Notes: generated by a model not told the origin, from the letters alone. Shown: positions 30,726 to 40,345, numbered from the stretch's first letter. The stretch: 43,931 nt of DNA from Deltaproteobacteria bacterium (GCA_016219185.1 JACRBZ010000041.1:1-43931), one strand, 5' to 3'. Numbers and translations are program-made.

Positions 30726-32926
30726 ACCGCTTCCTTTCTGGCCACCCGGATAAAGGTTTCATGCATGGCCATGTTGCCGGAGATCGCATCGGCATAATCT
30801 TCAATCAGTTCCGCAATACAGGCCCCCTTTCCATAAATCCGGGTCAGGCCTTTTGAAAGCACGCCAAACCCGCTGGCCATGTAGACCGTATCTTCCCGAA
30901 TGCCATTTTTCAGGCTGACGCTCAACTCGCCTTTTCCGGCCTTGCTGGTGACTTCGACCCGTTCGCCGTCATTCAGACCCAGTTTTTTGGCAGCCGCAGG
31001 ATGCATCCACAGGGAATTGTCCGGCATGAGCTCGTTCAGCAGCGCATTGTTCTGAGTGGTGCAGTGGGTAAAATAGGCGTTTCGTCCCACCACCAGACGG
31101 AACTGGTTCGCTGGATTGGGTTTGGGCGGCTGGTAAACCGGCAGGGGATCGACCCCCATCTGGGCATACCGTTCATTGTAAAGTTCAATTTTCTTGGAAA
31201 GGGTTTTATAGATTTTTCCCTCATAAAGCCCATAAAGTTTGCTGGGATTGTAGTATACTCCATCTTCCCGAATGGCGCGCTCGGCGTCCGGAAGGTGTTT
31301 GAACTGCTGTTTGCGGTAATCCTCGATGGTAAAGTCAAAATATTCGGCCAGCTTCATCCGGCCTGCCAGCCCCTTGAGAATTTCGAATACGGGTCTGGAT
31401 TCATAGAGGGCCGGTATCACCGGATCACGCGCCACCACACAGGCACAGGCCGCTGATCCCTGAAGGCCGCTGGCCGGGTCCTTACGTTCCAGTACGCTGG
31501 GTGCGGGCAGAATCAGATCCGACATCCAGGCCGTGTCGCTCATGGCAATGTCCACGGTTACAATGAAATCGAGCTGTTTCATCATTTCGATGGTTTTCTG
31601 ACGGTTGGCCGCAGACTGAAGGGGATTATACCGATAGATAAACCAGCCCTTCACCGGATAGGGTTTCTGGCTGATAATGGCATCCCGCATGTGCTTGAAA
31701 GCGCCTTCTTCTTCAAACATCATGTGAGCCATGCCTTTGTCCAGCCGGTGTTCCGGGTTGTCATCATAGAAAGGAGCCTCGGGAATTTCCGGGCTGGAAA
31801 GACCGACCTGTCTGGCTGCCAGAAGGCCGCCGGGCGTGTCCCAATTTCCCAGAAGCGCGTTGACAATGGCCATGGATCGGCGAATCTGGGTGGAATTGAC
31901 ATAATCCGAGGTTCTTCGGCCGGGGTAGACGATGGCCGTGGGCGCGGCAGCAGCCAGCTCTCTTGCGATCCGGCGGATATCCGCGGCCGGTATCTCGCAT
32001 TCTTTTTCAGCCCATTCCGGAGAATACTGGCGGACGTGTTCCGTCAGTTGTTCGATGCCAGAGAGTTTTTCCCGAGCATATGTTTCGTTGTAGAGGTTTT
32101 CCGAGGTGATGACATGAGCAATGGACAGGAAAAACGCCATATCCGTTCCGGGCCGGATGGGGTGCCATTCATGAGCAAGCCCGGCTGTCTTGGTAAACCG
32201 GGGATCCAGGACAACGATTTTACAGCCGTTTTTCTTTGCGGTCATTAAATCGATGCTGTCCGGCGTGATCAGAGCCTCAAAAGGGTTGGCCCCGGCGATG
32301 ATGATATATTTGGTATGAAGAACGTCTGCAAACGGCACTTCGCCGAAAGTGTCCAGATAGGCCCGGTTCCGGCTTAACAGACAGGAGGATTCGTGAGTGG
32401 TGACGTTATAAGAGCCAAAGACTTCGGCAAACCAGTGAACAAAGAGGGACTGGGAATCCGAACCCGGTGTAAACATGACGCCGCAACGGGTATGTTTTTC
32501 GGCAATCTCCATCATTCTGGCGGCGGCAAGATCCAGTGCCCGGTCCCAGGAAATCCGTTCCCATTTGCCCTCTCCCCGCTCGCCTTTTCGAAGCAGGGGA
32601 TATTTGAGGCGGTCGGGATCATACACTTGCTGAATGCCCGCGTTGCCGCGGGCACAGAGCATCCCCCGGGACTTCAAGAATTTCTGATTGGGATACAGTT
32701 TGGTGATCACGCCGTTTTCAACCGTCGCCACGAGTCCACATGCATTCAGACACATACCGCACACCGAATACCGGTATTCGGGATTTGTGGAAGATTTTTT
32801 TGTTTCATCGGGCGTCAGTGCTGACAGCACCTGTGCCTTGCCGCCCACTGCGGCTGCGGCAGTTGCCGCTCCCGACCATTTAAGAAAACTACGGCGCGAA
32901 AGCGGGGTTTCGATGGGGGATGTCAT
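30722..32926 (-). CDS. Tat-exported molybdopterin oxidoreductase, PsrA/PhsA-like catalytic subunit
   Basis: 734 residues. A Tat signal (LSRRSFLKWSGAATAAAA) directs it to the periplasm. The [4Fe-4S] motif is SVCGMCLNACG...GMLCARGNAG. Cys182 in THESSCLLSRNRAY stands at the position of the molybdenum ligand in polysulfide/thiosulfate reductases. The C-terminal molybdopterin-binding domain includes NQFRLVVGRNAYFTHCTTQNN. Members reduce polysulfide, thiosulfate, tetrathionate or arsenate, or oxidise them; the substrate cannot be set from sequence. The neighbouring rhodanese points to a sulfur compound. AAGGAG precedes the ATG. An 86-base gap with a small hairpin (32965-32987) separates it from the cytochrome gene. 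Confidence 0.9.
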   Translation of the reverse strand: MTSPIETPLSRRSFLKWSGAATAAAAVGGKAQVLSALTPDETKKSSTNPEYRYSVCGMCLNACGLVATVENGVITKLYPNQKFLKSRGMLCARGNAGIQQVYDPDRLKYPLLRKGERGEGKWERISWDRALDLAAARMMEIAEKHTRCGVMFTPGSDSQSLFVHWFAEVFGSYNVTTHESSCLLSRNRAYLDTFGEVPFADVLHTKYIIIAGANPFEALITPDSIDLMTAKKNGCKIVVLDPRFTKTAGLAHEWHPIRPGTDMAFFLSIAHVITSENLYNETYAREKLSGIEQLTEHVRQYSPEWAEKECEIPAADIRRIARELAAAAPTAIVYPGRRTSDYVNSTQIRRSMAIVNALLGNWDTPGGLLAARQVGLSSPEIPEAPFYDDNPEHRLDKGMAHMMFEEEGAFKHMRDAIISQKPYPVKGWFIYRYNPLQSAANRQKTIEMMKQLDFIVTVDIAMSDTAWMSDLILPAPSVLERKDPASGLQGSAACACVVARDPVIPALYESRPVFEILKGLAGRMKLAEYFDFTIEDYRKQQFKHLPDAERAIREDGVYYNPSKLYGLYEGKIYKTLSKKIELYNERYAQMGVDPLPVYQPPKPNPANQFRLVVGRNAYFTHCTTQNNALLNELMPDNSLWMHPAAAKKLGLNDGERVEVTSKAGKGELSVSLKNGIREDTVYMASGFGVLSKGLTRIYGKGACIAELIEDYADAISGNMAMHETFIRVARKEAV

Positions 32927-33012
32927 TAAACGTCTCCTTGATGTGGGCAGACAGGCTAACGTCTATTGGTGAACAGGTTACACCAATATTCAAAAGCCCA
33001 AAGACTGTTTTA

Positions 33013-33345
33013 CTATTTACATTTTGCCGGCGAAGGCGAGTCAAAGGCATGTTCATACAAGTAGGCGTAAATATCGCCGAGATCTTCCGGGGTCAGTTTG
33101 TCCCATTCGGCCTTGCAGGGAAAATCCTTGTATTTGTCTTTGGCAAAAACAGTATCCCACTGGGCCTGGGTTTTGTTTGATGGGCTCATTTCCTGGGCTT
33201 TGCCGCCTTCGATATGGCACTCGCGGCAGCTTTTTCGAAATGTGGATTTTCCTTTCCGGCTGTTGCCTTTGTCCGTTGCCAGAAGACTACCCGCAAATAC
33301 GAATACCAGCACCAGTGATACAAGGGTTATAATCGTGCGTTTCAT
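33013..33345 (-). CDS. small exported monohaem c-type cytochrome
   Basis: 110 residues: a signal peptide (MKRTIITLVSLVLVFVFAGSLLA), one haem site CRECH in FRKSCRECHIEGGKAQEMSPSNKT, and a C-terminal part with LTPEDLGDIYAYLYEHAFDSPSPAKCK that resembles class I cytochromes. The methionine in EMSP is a possible sixth ligand. It should carry electrons in the periplasm for the molybdenum enzyme encoded next. Cysteines in FPCKAEW and the terminal PAKCK may form a disulfide. Confidence 0.9.
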   Translation of the reverse strand: MKRTIITLVSLVLVFVFAGSLLATDKGNSRKGKSTFRKSCRECHIEGGKAQEMSPSNKTQAQWDTVFAKDKYKDFPCKAEWDKLTPEDLGDIYAYLYEHAFDSPSPAKCK

Positions 33346-33385
33346 TTATTTTCTTCTCCATAAAATAGGGTTTGAGAGGTCATGG

Positions 33386-35098
33386 TTAAAAGCGGATGGT
33401 TGCCGACAGGTAGGCAACCCATACTTTGTCAAGAATGGCGTTCAGGGAATCAAAAGCCGTGGCGTCGGAGATACTGACGGGTTCACCCAGTGGATTGCCG
33501 CTGCCGGTATAGTCATAATCGTAATACTGGCCGCCGAGTTTGACGAAAAAATTATCTTTATAAATGGGCTGAATATAGTAACCTTCAAAAACCTGTCCTC
33601 TGGCTGCCAGTTTGCTGCCGACCAGGGAATCTTCGGCGCCGGTAAAATTAAACCAGTATTTGGATCCCCAGTTATATTCCAGACCCAGTCTTGCTTCCAG
33701 CGGCATGGGAAATATCGCGCCGGCATAGATACTGTAACCGTCACGGGACTGAAGATCACCGTTTGAACTCAAAAGGCCCTGCCCCATCAACTGATAATAG
33801 GGATTTTTGGATATCTGGGAGGGGCTGGTATGGCTCCAGGATGGCGCAAGAAACAAATCGATATTGGCCAGTTTATCACGCAGATTGGTCTTTAGCAGCA
33901 GCGATAAGGCATCCCAGTCGCCGATGTTGGAGTACGGCTGCATACGGCTGATATAACCGCCGCTGTTGGGCGAAAAAGTATATTGATTATTGCCGTCCAC
34001 GGAAACAGTAAACGGCATGACCGTAAGTCCCGTAAATCCGTCGGTAACATCCCAGGCATGCGCATAATTCAGAACAGCGCTGGTGGTTTCATTGTCGTAG
34101 AGATCGGCAATAAAGCCGAACATGTGAACATCATTCACGTCCGAACTGCTGGTCATGGAATAGCTGTTGCCCCAGTCGCCTTCAAAACCGACCCCGTAGC
34201 AGAGTTTCAAGGCCTGTCCCGGAATGCCGGTGACATCTTCCAGGCCGAAATTCAGGGAGGCGCCGTCAAACTGCCAGTTGATTATGGAACCAAGGGGAGA
34301 GCCGCCTTCCAAACTGTAGTTGCCGTATTCCAGCGGCGGGCCTTCGGTTGAAGGACGCCTGCCAAGGGAAAAGTTGATGGGAACATTGCCAACATCTTGT
34401 TTGTAATTGAAATAGGCCCGTTCCACATGGACCACATCCCCATGGGGAAGGCTTGATGTATTGCCGTCAAAAGTCACTTCTCCCAGGCTGCCGTGATTGA
34501 ACTGAACACCTGTGCTGTCTCCCCATACCTTGTAGGCGGCCAGTCTGCCGGCAAAATCCAGATGGGGATTGATGGTGCCTTTCATGTTCATGCGAAACCG
34601 GGTTGTGTAGATGATGTCATTATCGGCGTTATAGCTGTTGGGCGCCGGAACCATGCCGGCGGCTTTCATCCCGGCCATGGCCTGCTGAATCTGCTGCTGG
34701 GTCGCACCATTGAATCCCTGGGGATAAGGTGCAAAAAAGGAATTGATAACCGATGGCGGGGCCATGCGAACATCTTCGTAATGAATGGACTGTGCCTCGG
34801 ATCTCAAATCCACGCCAAGGGAAATTTTATCAGAGGCCGTATGAAGCTCGGCCTTGTTCAGGCGCTTGTCCATTTCCTTGATTTCGGCTTCCTTGCCGTC
34901 ATTTTGTTTTTCCACCTTATTCAGTTTTTCCTGTAAGGATTTCATCATCTCGCTGAGTGTCTGGAGCTGTTTTTTCATTTCATCCACATCATCGGCCGCC
35001 GGACTTTCAGGCGGAAACCCCATCATCAGAAAAAATGAAATCAGGACAGCCGTAAAAATCTTTCTGATACCTGCTCCTGCCGGGTTTTTTTGCTTCAT
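33386..35098 (-). CDS. DUF3373-family outer-membrane protein
   Basis: 570 residues from ATG 35098, which has AGGAGG seven bases upstream; the open frame extends 16 codons further without support. A signal peptide (IFTAVLISFFLMMGFPPESPA) is followed by a coiled coil of about 60 residues (MKKQLQTLSEMMKSLQEKLNKVEK), then a long beta-rich region rich in aromatic and Gly/Asn/Asp residues that ends in YLSATIRF, a typical outer-membrane barrel terminus. DUF3373 proteins occur beside multi-electron redox operons of Desulfobacterota, but their function is unproven. It is the first gene behind the sigma-54 promoter and about 40 bases before the cytochrome gene. Confidence 0.85.
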   Translation of the reverse strand: MKQKNPAGAGIRKIFTAVLISFFLMMGFPPESPAADDVDEMKKQLQTLSEMMKSLQEKLNKVEKQNDGKEAEIKEMDKRLNKAELHTASDKISLGVDLRSEAQSIHYEDVRMAPPSVINSFFAPYPQGFNGATQQQIQQAMAGMKAAGMVPAPNSYNADNDIIYTTRFRMNMKGTINPHLDFAGRLAAYKVWGDSTGVQFNHGSLGEVTFDGNTSSLPHGDVVHVERAYFNYKQDVGNVPINFSLGRRPSTEGPPLEYGNYSLEGGSPLGSIINWQFDGASLNFGLEDVTGIPGQALKLCYGVGFEGDWGNSYSMTSSSDVNDVHMFGFIADLYDNETTSAVLNYAHAWDVTDGFTGLTVMPFTVSVDGNNQYTFSPNSGGYISRMQPYSNIGDWDALSLLLKTNLRDKLANIDLFLAPSWSHTSPSQISKNPYYQLMGQGLLSSNGDLQSRDGYSIYAGAIFPMPLEARLGLEYNWGSKYWFNFTGAEDSLVGSKLAARGQVFEGYYIQPIYKDNFFVKLGGQYYDYDYTGSGNPLGEPVSISDATAFDSLNAILDKVWVAYLSATIRF

Positions 35099-35142
35099 GT
35101 CTTCCTCCTGGTAATCTGTTTGAGTAGTTTTTTGGAGAAAGA

Positions 35143-35157
35143 GCAATTAATATGCCA
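35143..35157 (-). promoter_or_regulatory. sigma-54 promoter of the respiratory operon
   Basis: The minus strand reads TGGCATATTAATTGC, an almost perfect match to TGGCAC-N5-TTGC with the invariant GG and GC at the right spacing. It lies about 45 bases before the DUF3373 start codon. The next gene on the other side encodes a sigma-54 activator, which supports the call. Confidence 0.75.
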
Positions 35158-35272
35158 GGGTAACCGGTTGAACGCTGGACGCCATAATGCACTGAAACAA
35201 TATGGTTTTTATCTTCATCTGTTTGGATAACCACTGCTTGATCAAACGTGCATTAATTGTTATGTTAATACA

Positions 35273-35307
35273 TGTTAAGTTAACAGGGTTACAATTGCGA
35301 TACGCAA
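35273..35307. promoter_or_regulatory. candidate activator-binding sites upstream of the sigma-54 promoter
   Basis: Two palindromes lie 115-165 bases upstream of the sigma-54 promoter, the normal distance for enhancer sites: TGTTAAGTTAACA (35273-35285) and TTGCGATACGCAA (35295-35307). They also lie just before the activator gene, so autoregulation is possible. Confidence 0.4.
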
Positions 35308-35370
35308 CAATAACGGCTGCAAGCACGTTGTGTCAGCCTGTAAAACATTCTTTAAAGGGCTTTTGAGTTT

Positions 35371-36744
35371 ATGGACATTGCCAGGTACTGGAAAACCATT
35401 GTGGATACCCTTCAGGACGGGCTGATGGTCGTCGATTCGGGTGGAAATATCGTGGCCGTGAACCCGGCAGCCGAAAACTTGACCGGGTATTCGGCAATAG
35501 AGTTGATCGGCAGCAATTGCAGGGCGTTGAACTGTACGGGTTGCGATGTATATAATCAGGGTGTTGGCGAAAAATGGTGCAAGCTTTTTCTAAAGGGCGA
35601 ATCCCGGGCAAAAAAATGTGTTATTGTTCGAAAGGACGGACGGGCGGTTCAAGTCATCAAGAACGCCTCCGTGCTGAGAGATTCGGACGGACGTGCGATT
35701 GGGGCTGTGGAAACGTTTACGGATCTTTCCGAAATTATTCGTCAGCAGCAGGAAATCATGTTCCTTCGCAAAGCCTTTCACGTGGATGACGGGTATCAGG
35801 GGATTTTAGGGCAGTCTCCGGCAATGCAGCAACTGTTTGAACTCATTGAAAACGTCGCACTTTCGGATGCGCCCGTGATGATACAGGGTCAGAGCGGAAC
35901 GGGAAAGGAATTGGTGGCAAGGGCCATCCATGATGTCAGTTTGCGATGCAGCAAGCCGTTTATCAAGGTAAACTGTGCGGCCCTGAATGAAAACCTGCTG
36001 GAAAGCGAGCTGTTTGGACACGTCAAAGGCGCCTATACCGGCGCGGACCGGGCGCGGGCCGGCCGGTTTGAAGCGGCACACGAGGGAACCATTTTTCTGG
36101 ATGAAATCGGCGACATTCCCTTAAAGACTCAGGTCAAACTGCTGCGCGTTCTGGAGGAGAAAGAAATCGAGCGGGTGGGGGACCATAAGAGCATAGCGGT
36201 CGATGTTCGAATCATTTCCGCAACCAACAGGGACCTGGATGAATTGATCGCTCAGGGCGTTTTCCGCGAAGATCTCTTTTTCCGGATCAACGTGTTTCCG
36301 CTGCGTTGCCCCACGCTTTGCGAACGAAAAGAAGACATCCCCATGATCGTCCAGAATTTTATTGAACAGAATATAAAAAAAAGCGGAAAAAAAATACTGG
36401 GACTCACATCCGAAGCCATGGAAAAACTGATGAGCTATCCCTGGCCGGGAAATGTCCGGGAACTTCGAAATGCCATTGAATATGCCTTTGTACTGTGTTC
36501 CGGCGGATGGATCGAGGCAGGGCATCTGCCCGTGAAAATCGCCCATCCGGAAACCAGGGCATTTAAAAATCCCCCGGCGCATGCGGAAAACACGCAGGAG
36601 CGGGAACAGTTGATTCGAATCCTTCGCAAGGTCAGGGGAAATCAATCCGAAGCCGCGCGGATTCTGGAAGTCAGCCGGGTGACGATATGGAAACGCATCA
36701 GGAAATATGGGATCGATGTTCATTCGGAGATTTTCTCTCCGTGA
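35371..36744 (+). CDS. sigma-54-dependent transcriptional activator with cysteine-rich PAS domain
   Basis: 457 residues. The PAS domain (about 8-120) contains a cysteine cluster: [22 protein letters not shown] and AKKCVIV. The AAA+ domain (about 150-375) has Walker A GQSGTGKE, the sigma-54 contact loop as GAYTGA, Walker [10 protein letters not shown] and the arginine-finger region. A Fis-type helix-turn-helix ends the protein ([22 protein letters not shown]). It drives open-complex formation at sigma-54 promoters, and the divergent respiratory operon with a TGGCA/TTGC promoter is the obvious target. The cysteines suggest redox, metal or sulfur-species sensing. Its last 47 bases overlap the convergent REC-PAS gene. 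Confidence 0.94.
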   Translation: MDIARYWKTIVDTLQDGLMVVDSGGNIVAVNPAAENLTGYSAIELIGSNCRALNCTGCDVYNQGVGEKWCKLFLKGESRAKKCVIVRKDGRAVQVIKNASVLRDSDGRAIGAVETFTDLSEIIRQQQEIMFLRKAFHVDDGYQGILGQSPAMQQLFELIENVALSDAPVMIQGQSGTGKELVARAIHDVSLRCSKPFIKVNCAALNENLLESELFGHVKGAYTGADRARAGRFEAAHEGTIFLDEIGDIPLKTQVKLLRVLEEKEIERVGDHKSIAVDVRIISATNRDLDELIAQGVFREDLFFRINVFPLRCPTLCERKEDIPMIVQNFIEQNIKKSGKKILGLTSEAMEKLMSYPWPGNVRELRNAIEYAFVLCSGGWIEAGHLPVKIAHPETRAFKNPPAHAENTQEREQLIRILRKVRGNQSEAARILEVSRVTIWKRIRKYGIDVHSEIFSP

Positions 36745-37474
36745 TGTCTTTATTCGTTCCGCGATATCCCCTGAGCCTGCCGTCCTTATCCAGAATGGGG
36801 ATGCCCGTGGTCTGAATGCGGACCCGGCTTCCATTTTTGGTCAGGCCCCAGGATTTTTTGTCGAAAAAGGCTTCTTTCCGGGAAGCCTTGTCTTTAAAAA
36901 AAACAGCGATGGCTTCCGCGGTTTCTTCCGGCACCAGAGTACAGGGCATTTTTCCGATCATCTCTTCGGGCGTATACCCCAGTATGTCTTTTACGTTTCC
37001 GGCTGCATAGGTATATTTTCCGGTTTCATCCGTTTCCCATACCCAGTCGGCCATGCAGTAGACAATGTCGCTGAAGCGCTGCTCGCTTTCCCGGAGTTTT
37101 CGTTCGGCGTAAAGGCGGCTGAGTGCGCTATCCACAACGATCCGGGTTCCGATATTTTGAACGGGTTTGATGAGATACCCGTAGGGATCCGCCTGCCTGG
37201 ATTTTTCGATGATCGGGATTTCGGAATGCGCCGTCATAAAGATCGATGGGATACCCAGTTCGGACTTGATGATCCCGGCCGCTTCAATGCCATCCAGTTC
37301 GCCGGGCATGGAGATATCCATGACGATGATATCCGGAGACAGGGTTCTGGCCAGGTCGATCGCTTCCTGCCCGGATGAAGCGGAACCCACGACATCATGA
37401 TCCGCCATGCTCAGAATCTCTTCCAGATACATGGTCAAAATGGCTTCATCATCTGCAATCAGTATTCTTGCCAT
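36698..37474 (-). CDS. response regulator receiver-PAS protein without output domain
   Basis: 258 residues. The receiver domain (1-125) has ILIADDEAI, the phosphoacceptor in [14 protein letters not shown] and the lysine in [16 protein letters not shown] domain follows (about 135-250, [23 protein letters not shown], ending [10 protein letters not shown]). No kinase, DNA-binding or cyclic-di-GMP domain is present, so it probably relays by protein contact. It is read behind the FAD/Fe-S oxidoreductase gene (15-base gap, AAGGGAA site). Its 3' end overlaps the sigma-54 activator gene on the other strand by 47 bases, so antisense interference between the two transcripts is possible. Confidence 0.9.
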   Translation of the reverse strand: MARILIADDEAILTMYLEEILSMADHDVVGSASSGQEAIDLARTLSPDIIVMDISMPGELDGIEAAGIIKSELGIPSIFMTAHSEIPIIEKSRQADPYGYLIKPVQNIGTRIVVDSALSRLYAERKLRESEQRFSDIVYCMADWVWETDETGKYTYAAGNVKDILGYTPEEMIGKMPCTLVPEETAEAIAVFFKDKASRKEAFFDKKSWGLTKNGSRVRIQTTGIPILDKDGRLRGYRGTNKDITERKSPNEHRSHIS

Positions 37475-37489
37475 ATAAAATTCCCTTGT

Positions 37490-40345
37490 TTAAACCGGGG
37501 CTGAATCCGATTCCATGGTTTGTCGGGATGGAAAAGCCTGGCTGCGTAAATGGCTGGCGATGATTTCCACGGGATGCCGGATCGGTTTGCCGCTGAACTG
37601 GGACATCTGCATGGCGCATGTCGGGCAGTCGGTTACGCCGATATCCGCGCCGGATGCGTTGAGCTGATCGAGCATGTTCGATCCGATGGCAAGACTCAGG
37701 TCGAAATGATCCTTTGAGAGGCCCCACGCGCCGGCCATGCCGCAGCAATGGGTGGCGGGATGCTCGATAACGGCGCCCTTGAGGCCGCTGAGAAGTTGAA
37801 TCGAACTGCCTGGCTCCGGCTGAGCCTTTAAATGACAGGGGGCGTGATAAAAAAGGCGCATCCGGGACGGCTCTATCTGGAGCCGGTCTGAGTAGCGGTT
37901 GATCAGCCGGCTGATGTGAATCAGTTTTTCCCGGACCGTTCGCACAAAGACGGAATCTGCCAGATAGCTCCATTCCTGCATCAATGCCAGCCCGCAGGAT
38001 GAGCAGGAGACCGCGATATAATCGGCGGATGCGATCAGCCGACCCCAGTTCATAAAATTCGCCTCGATGCTTTTCCGGGCCTCTTGGGCCATGCCTTTTG
38101 CCAGCATGGGAAGCCCGCAGCAATGCTGCTTCGGAGTCAGCACGGTCATCCCCATTGCGGCCATTACCGAAATAGCGGCGTTTCCGATCGACGGCCGCAG
38201 GTAGCCGGCGTAACATCCGGCAAAATAGAGAATCCTTGGCGCCCCGCCTCCGGAGATCAAGGGGATTTGCTCAAAAAGAGATCTATCGGCAAAAGGCGGC
38301 AGGCTGCGGCGCGAAGAAATGCCGGTGACTTTTTCTCCCAGCGCTTTAACCGTCGGCATATCCAGAAACGGCATCAGCAGGCGGGTGAATTTCCCCGCCG
38401 CCTTTGCAGTGCGCTCGGTGCCGACAACCAGTTTTTCATGAAAGGTGGGGCCAAAGCGTGAAATGGCTGCTGCGCGGGCTTCCATGGCCATTTTGGGAAT
38501 ATTGACGCCGGACGGGCATTCGTGAAAGCAGCTTCCGCAAAATATGCACCGGGAAATGACATCTTGAAAGGATTCATGATAAAGCTGGCTGTCTTCGATG
38601 GCGCCGCTGATCAGCATCCTCAGAACATTGGCTTTTGCCCTGGGCGTTGCGGATTCATCCCGGGTGACTTTATAAACCGGGCACATGCGCGTGGCAAAAG
38701 TAACGGTGGTACATTTGGAGCAGCCATGGCATTTTTCGATCTCGGTTACGAAACCTTCCGGCCACAGCAGGTGCTTTTCCGACTGGTCCGCGCCATGATA
38801 GCTCGGTCCATAGCGAAGGTCCCGCACCAGTTGCTCCGGATCATCGGATGTGATGATATCCGGATTAAAGCGGTTTTCGGGGTCCAACAGGTTCTTGATC
38901 TCCAGAAAGAGCGGGAAGATCTTCGGATACTGGCGCCGGATGTAAGCGCTCCGGAGCCTGCCATCTCCATGCTCTCCGGAAATGGCGCCGCCAAGAGAAT
39001 GGACAAGATCAAACACCGCATCGCTGATGGGTTTTAACTTCCTGACATCATCCGGGTCTTTCAGGTTCAACAGGGGCCGGGTATGCAGCAGGCCCTTGGC
39101 AATGTGCCCGTAAACCACGAAAGAGACCTGGCTTTGGTTCAGAATCGCATAAATTCCCCTGAAATAGTCCACCAGCCTGCCGGTCGGGACCGCGCCATCT
39201 TCAATCAAGGCCAGGATTTTTTTCTGGCCTTTCAGTTTATAGAGAATCGGGACCGCGGCTTTTCGAACGGCCCAGAAATTTTCCTTTTCCCTGGCCGTGA
39301 CGGCGATATGGGAATTGTCCGTGTATCCGCGGGACGTCAGGATTTGTTGTGCCTGACGACATAGGTCCATGCAGGGCTCAGGCGCCTGGGAATCGAATTC
39401 AATGAGAAGGACATTGTCGATGCCATCCGGAATATGGCTTTTAAGACTGGGATCGTGTTCCCTGGCCAGATTCAGCAGGGATTTGTCCATGATTTCGATA
39501 CCGGACGGCTCCAGGGGCAGAATATCCTGAACCGCGCGGGCCGAGGAGAGAATGTCGGTGAAGAACGCCACCACCAGGGCATCGTGTCCGGGCCTGGGCA
39601 GAAGCCGGAATTTCAGCCGGGTGACAACCCCCAGCGTGCCTTCCGCGCCGGCAAACAGCCGGGTCAAGTCCAGGCGCCCGTCTCTGACCAGTCCCCTCAG
39701 ATTATAGCCCGAGGTGTTACACCGGATGGCCGGATATGCGGACTCGATGTCCGCCTGATTTCGGGCATAGAGATCATAAATTTTCTGAAATGGCTCGGGA
39801 AGCTCCTGGGAAGGAGTGTCCAGGATATCGGAGAGAAGAACCACCCGGCCGGAGCTTAGCACCACCTGCGCATCCAGAATGTAATCAGCGACATTTCCAT
39901 ATTTTACCGAATGCGCGCCGCTGGCATTGGTGGCATACATGCCGCCGAACGAGGCGTATTCGCCGCTGGAAGGGTCGGGCGGAAAGAAAAGCCCTTTTCC
40001 CTTCAGGGCCGCTTCCAGCTCTCCCAGCCGGTATCCGGGCTCGCATTCCATCCAGTTGTTTTCGATATCCAGATGCAGGAGACGGTTCATGAATTTTGAA
40101 AAATCCAGAACAATGCCGCTTCCCAGGGCCGATCCGCAAAGACCGCTGCCGGCCCCGCGGGGGTGAACCGAAAGTCCGTTTTCGCCTGCAAAGCGAATTG
40201 TTTGAATCACGTCTTCAACCGATGCCGGATACACCACGGCCGTTGGTTTGATCCTGTAAATACTCCCGTCCGTGGACAGCAGCCCGGTTCGAATCGGGTC
40301 CGTGAAGACCTGGCCCGTTATCCTGTCCTGAAGGGATTCAAGCAT
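37490..40345 (-). CDS. FAD-linked oxidase fused to Fe-S/CCG domains (D-lactate/2-hydroxyacid dehydrogenase-type)
   Basis: 951 residues from ATG 40345, which has AAGGAAGGA upstream; in-frame ATGs further up have weaker sites. The FAD_binding_4 domain carries HPRGAGSGLCGSALGSGIVLD, and the FAD-oxidase C domain has VYGHIAKGLLHTRP and GEHGDGRLRSAYIRRQYP. Two Fe-S groups follow (CHGCSKCTTVTFATRMCP, CIFCGSCFHECPSGV), then two CCG domains (KQHCCGLPM, ATHCCGMAG). This is the architecture of Dld/GlcD-GlcF fusions that oxidise D-lactate or other 2-hydroxy acids and pass electrons to membrane carriers. The exact substrate is undetermined. It is followed directly by the REC-PAS gene. Confidence 0.92.
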   Translation of the reverse strand: MLESLQDRITGQVFTDPIRTGLLSTDGSIYRIKPTAVVYPASVEDVIQTIRFAGENGLSVHPRGAGSGLCGSALGSGIVLDFSKFMNRLLHLDIENNWMECEPGYRLGELEAALKGKGLFFPPDPSSGEYASFGGMYATNASGAHSVKYGNVADYILDAQVVLSSGRVVLLSDILDTPSQELPEPFQKIYDLYARNQADIESAYPAIRCNTSGYNLRGLVRDGRLDLTRLFAGAEGTLGVVTRLKFRLLPRPGHDALVVAFFTDILSSARAVQDILPLEPSGIEIMDKSLLNLAREHDPSLKSHIPDGIDNVLLIEFDSQAPEPCMDLCRQAQQILTSRGYTDNSHIAVTAREKENFWAVRKAAVPILYKLKGQKKILALIEDGAVPTGRLVDYFRGIYAILNQSQVSFVVYGHIAKGLLHTRPLLNLKDPDDVRKLKPISDAVFDLVHSLGGAISGEHGDGRLRSAYIRRQYPKIFPLFLEIKNLLDPENRFNPDIITSDDPEQLVRDLRYGPSYHGADQSEKHLLWPEGFVTEIEKCHGCSKCTTVTFATRMCPVYKVTRDESATPRAKANVLRMLISGAIEDSQLYHESFQDVISRCIFCGSCFHECPSGVNIPKMAMEARAAAISRFGPTFHEKLVVGTERTAKAAGKFTRLLMPFLDMPTVKALGEKVTGISSRRSLPPFADRSLFEQIPLISGGGAPRILYFAGCYAGYLRPSIGNAAISVMAAMGMTVLTPKQHCCGLPMLAKGMAQEARKSIEANFMNWGRLIASADYIAVSCSSCGLALMQEWSYLADSVFVRTVREKLIHISRLINRYSDRLQIEPSRMRLFYHAPCHLKAQPEPGSSIQLLSGLKGAVIEHPATHCCGMAGAWGLSKDHFDLSLAIGSNMLDQLNASGADIGVTDCPTCAMQMSQFSGKPIRHPVEIIASHLRSQAFPSRQTMESDSAPV

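Noticed and set aside
35310..35345. Second sigma-54 promoter near TGACACAACGTGCTTGC on the minus strand
   Set aside because: The spacing between the two half-sites is two bases too long; the site at 35143-35157 fits far better.
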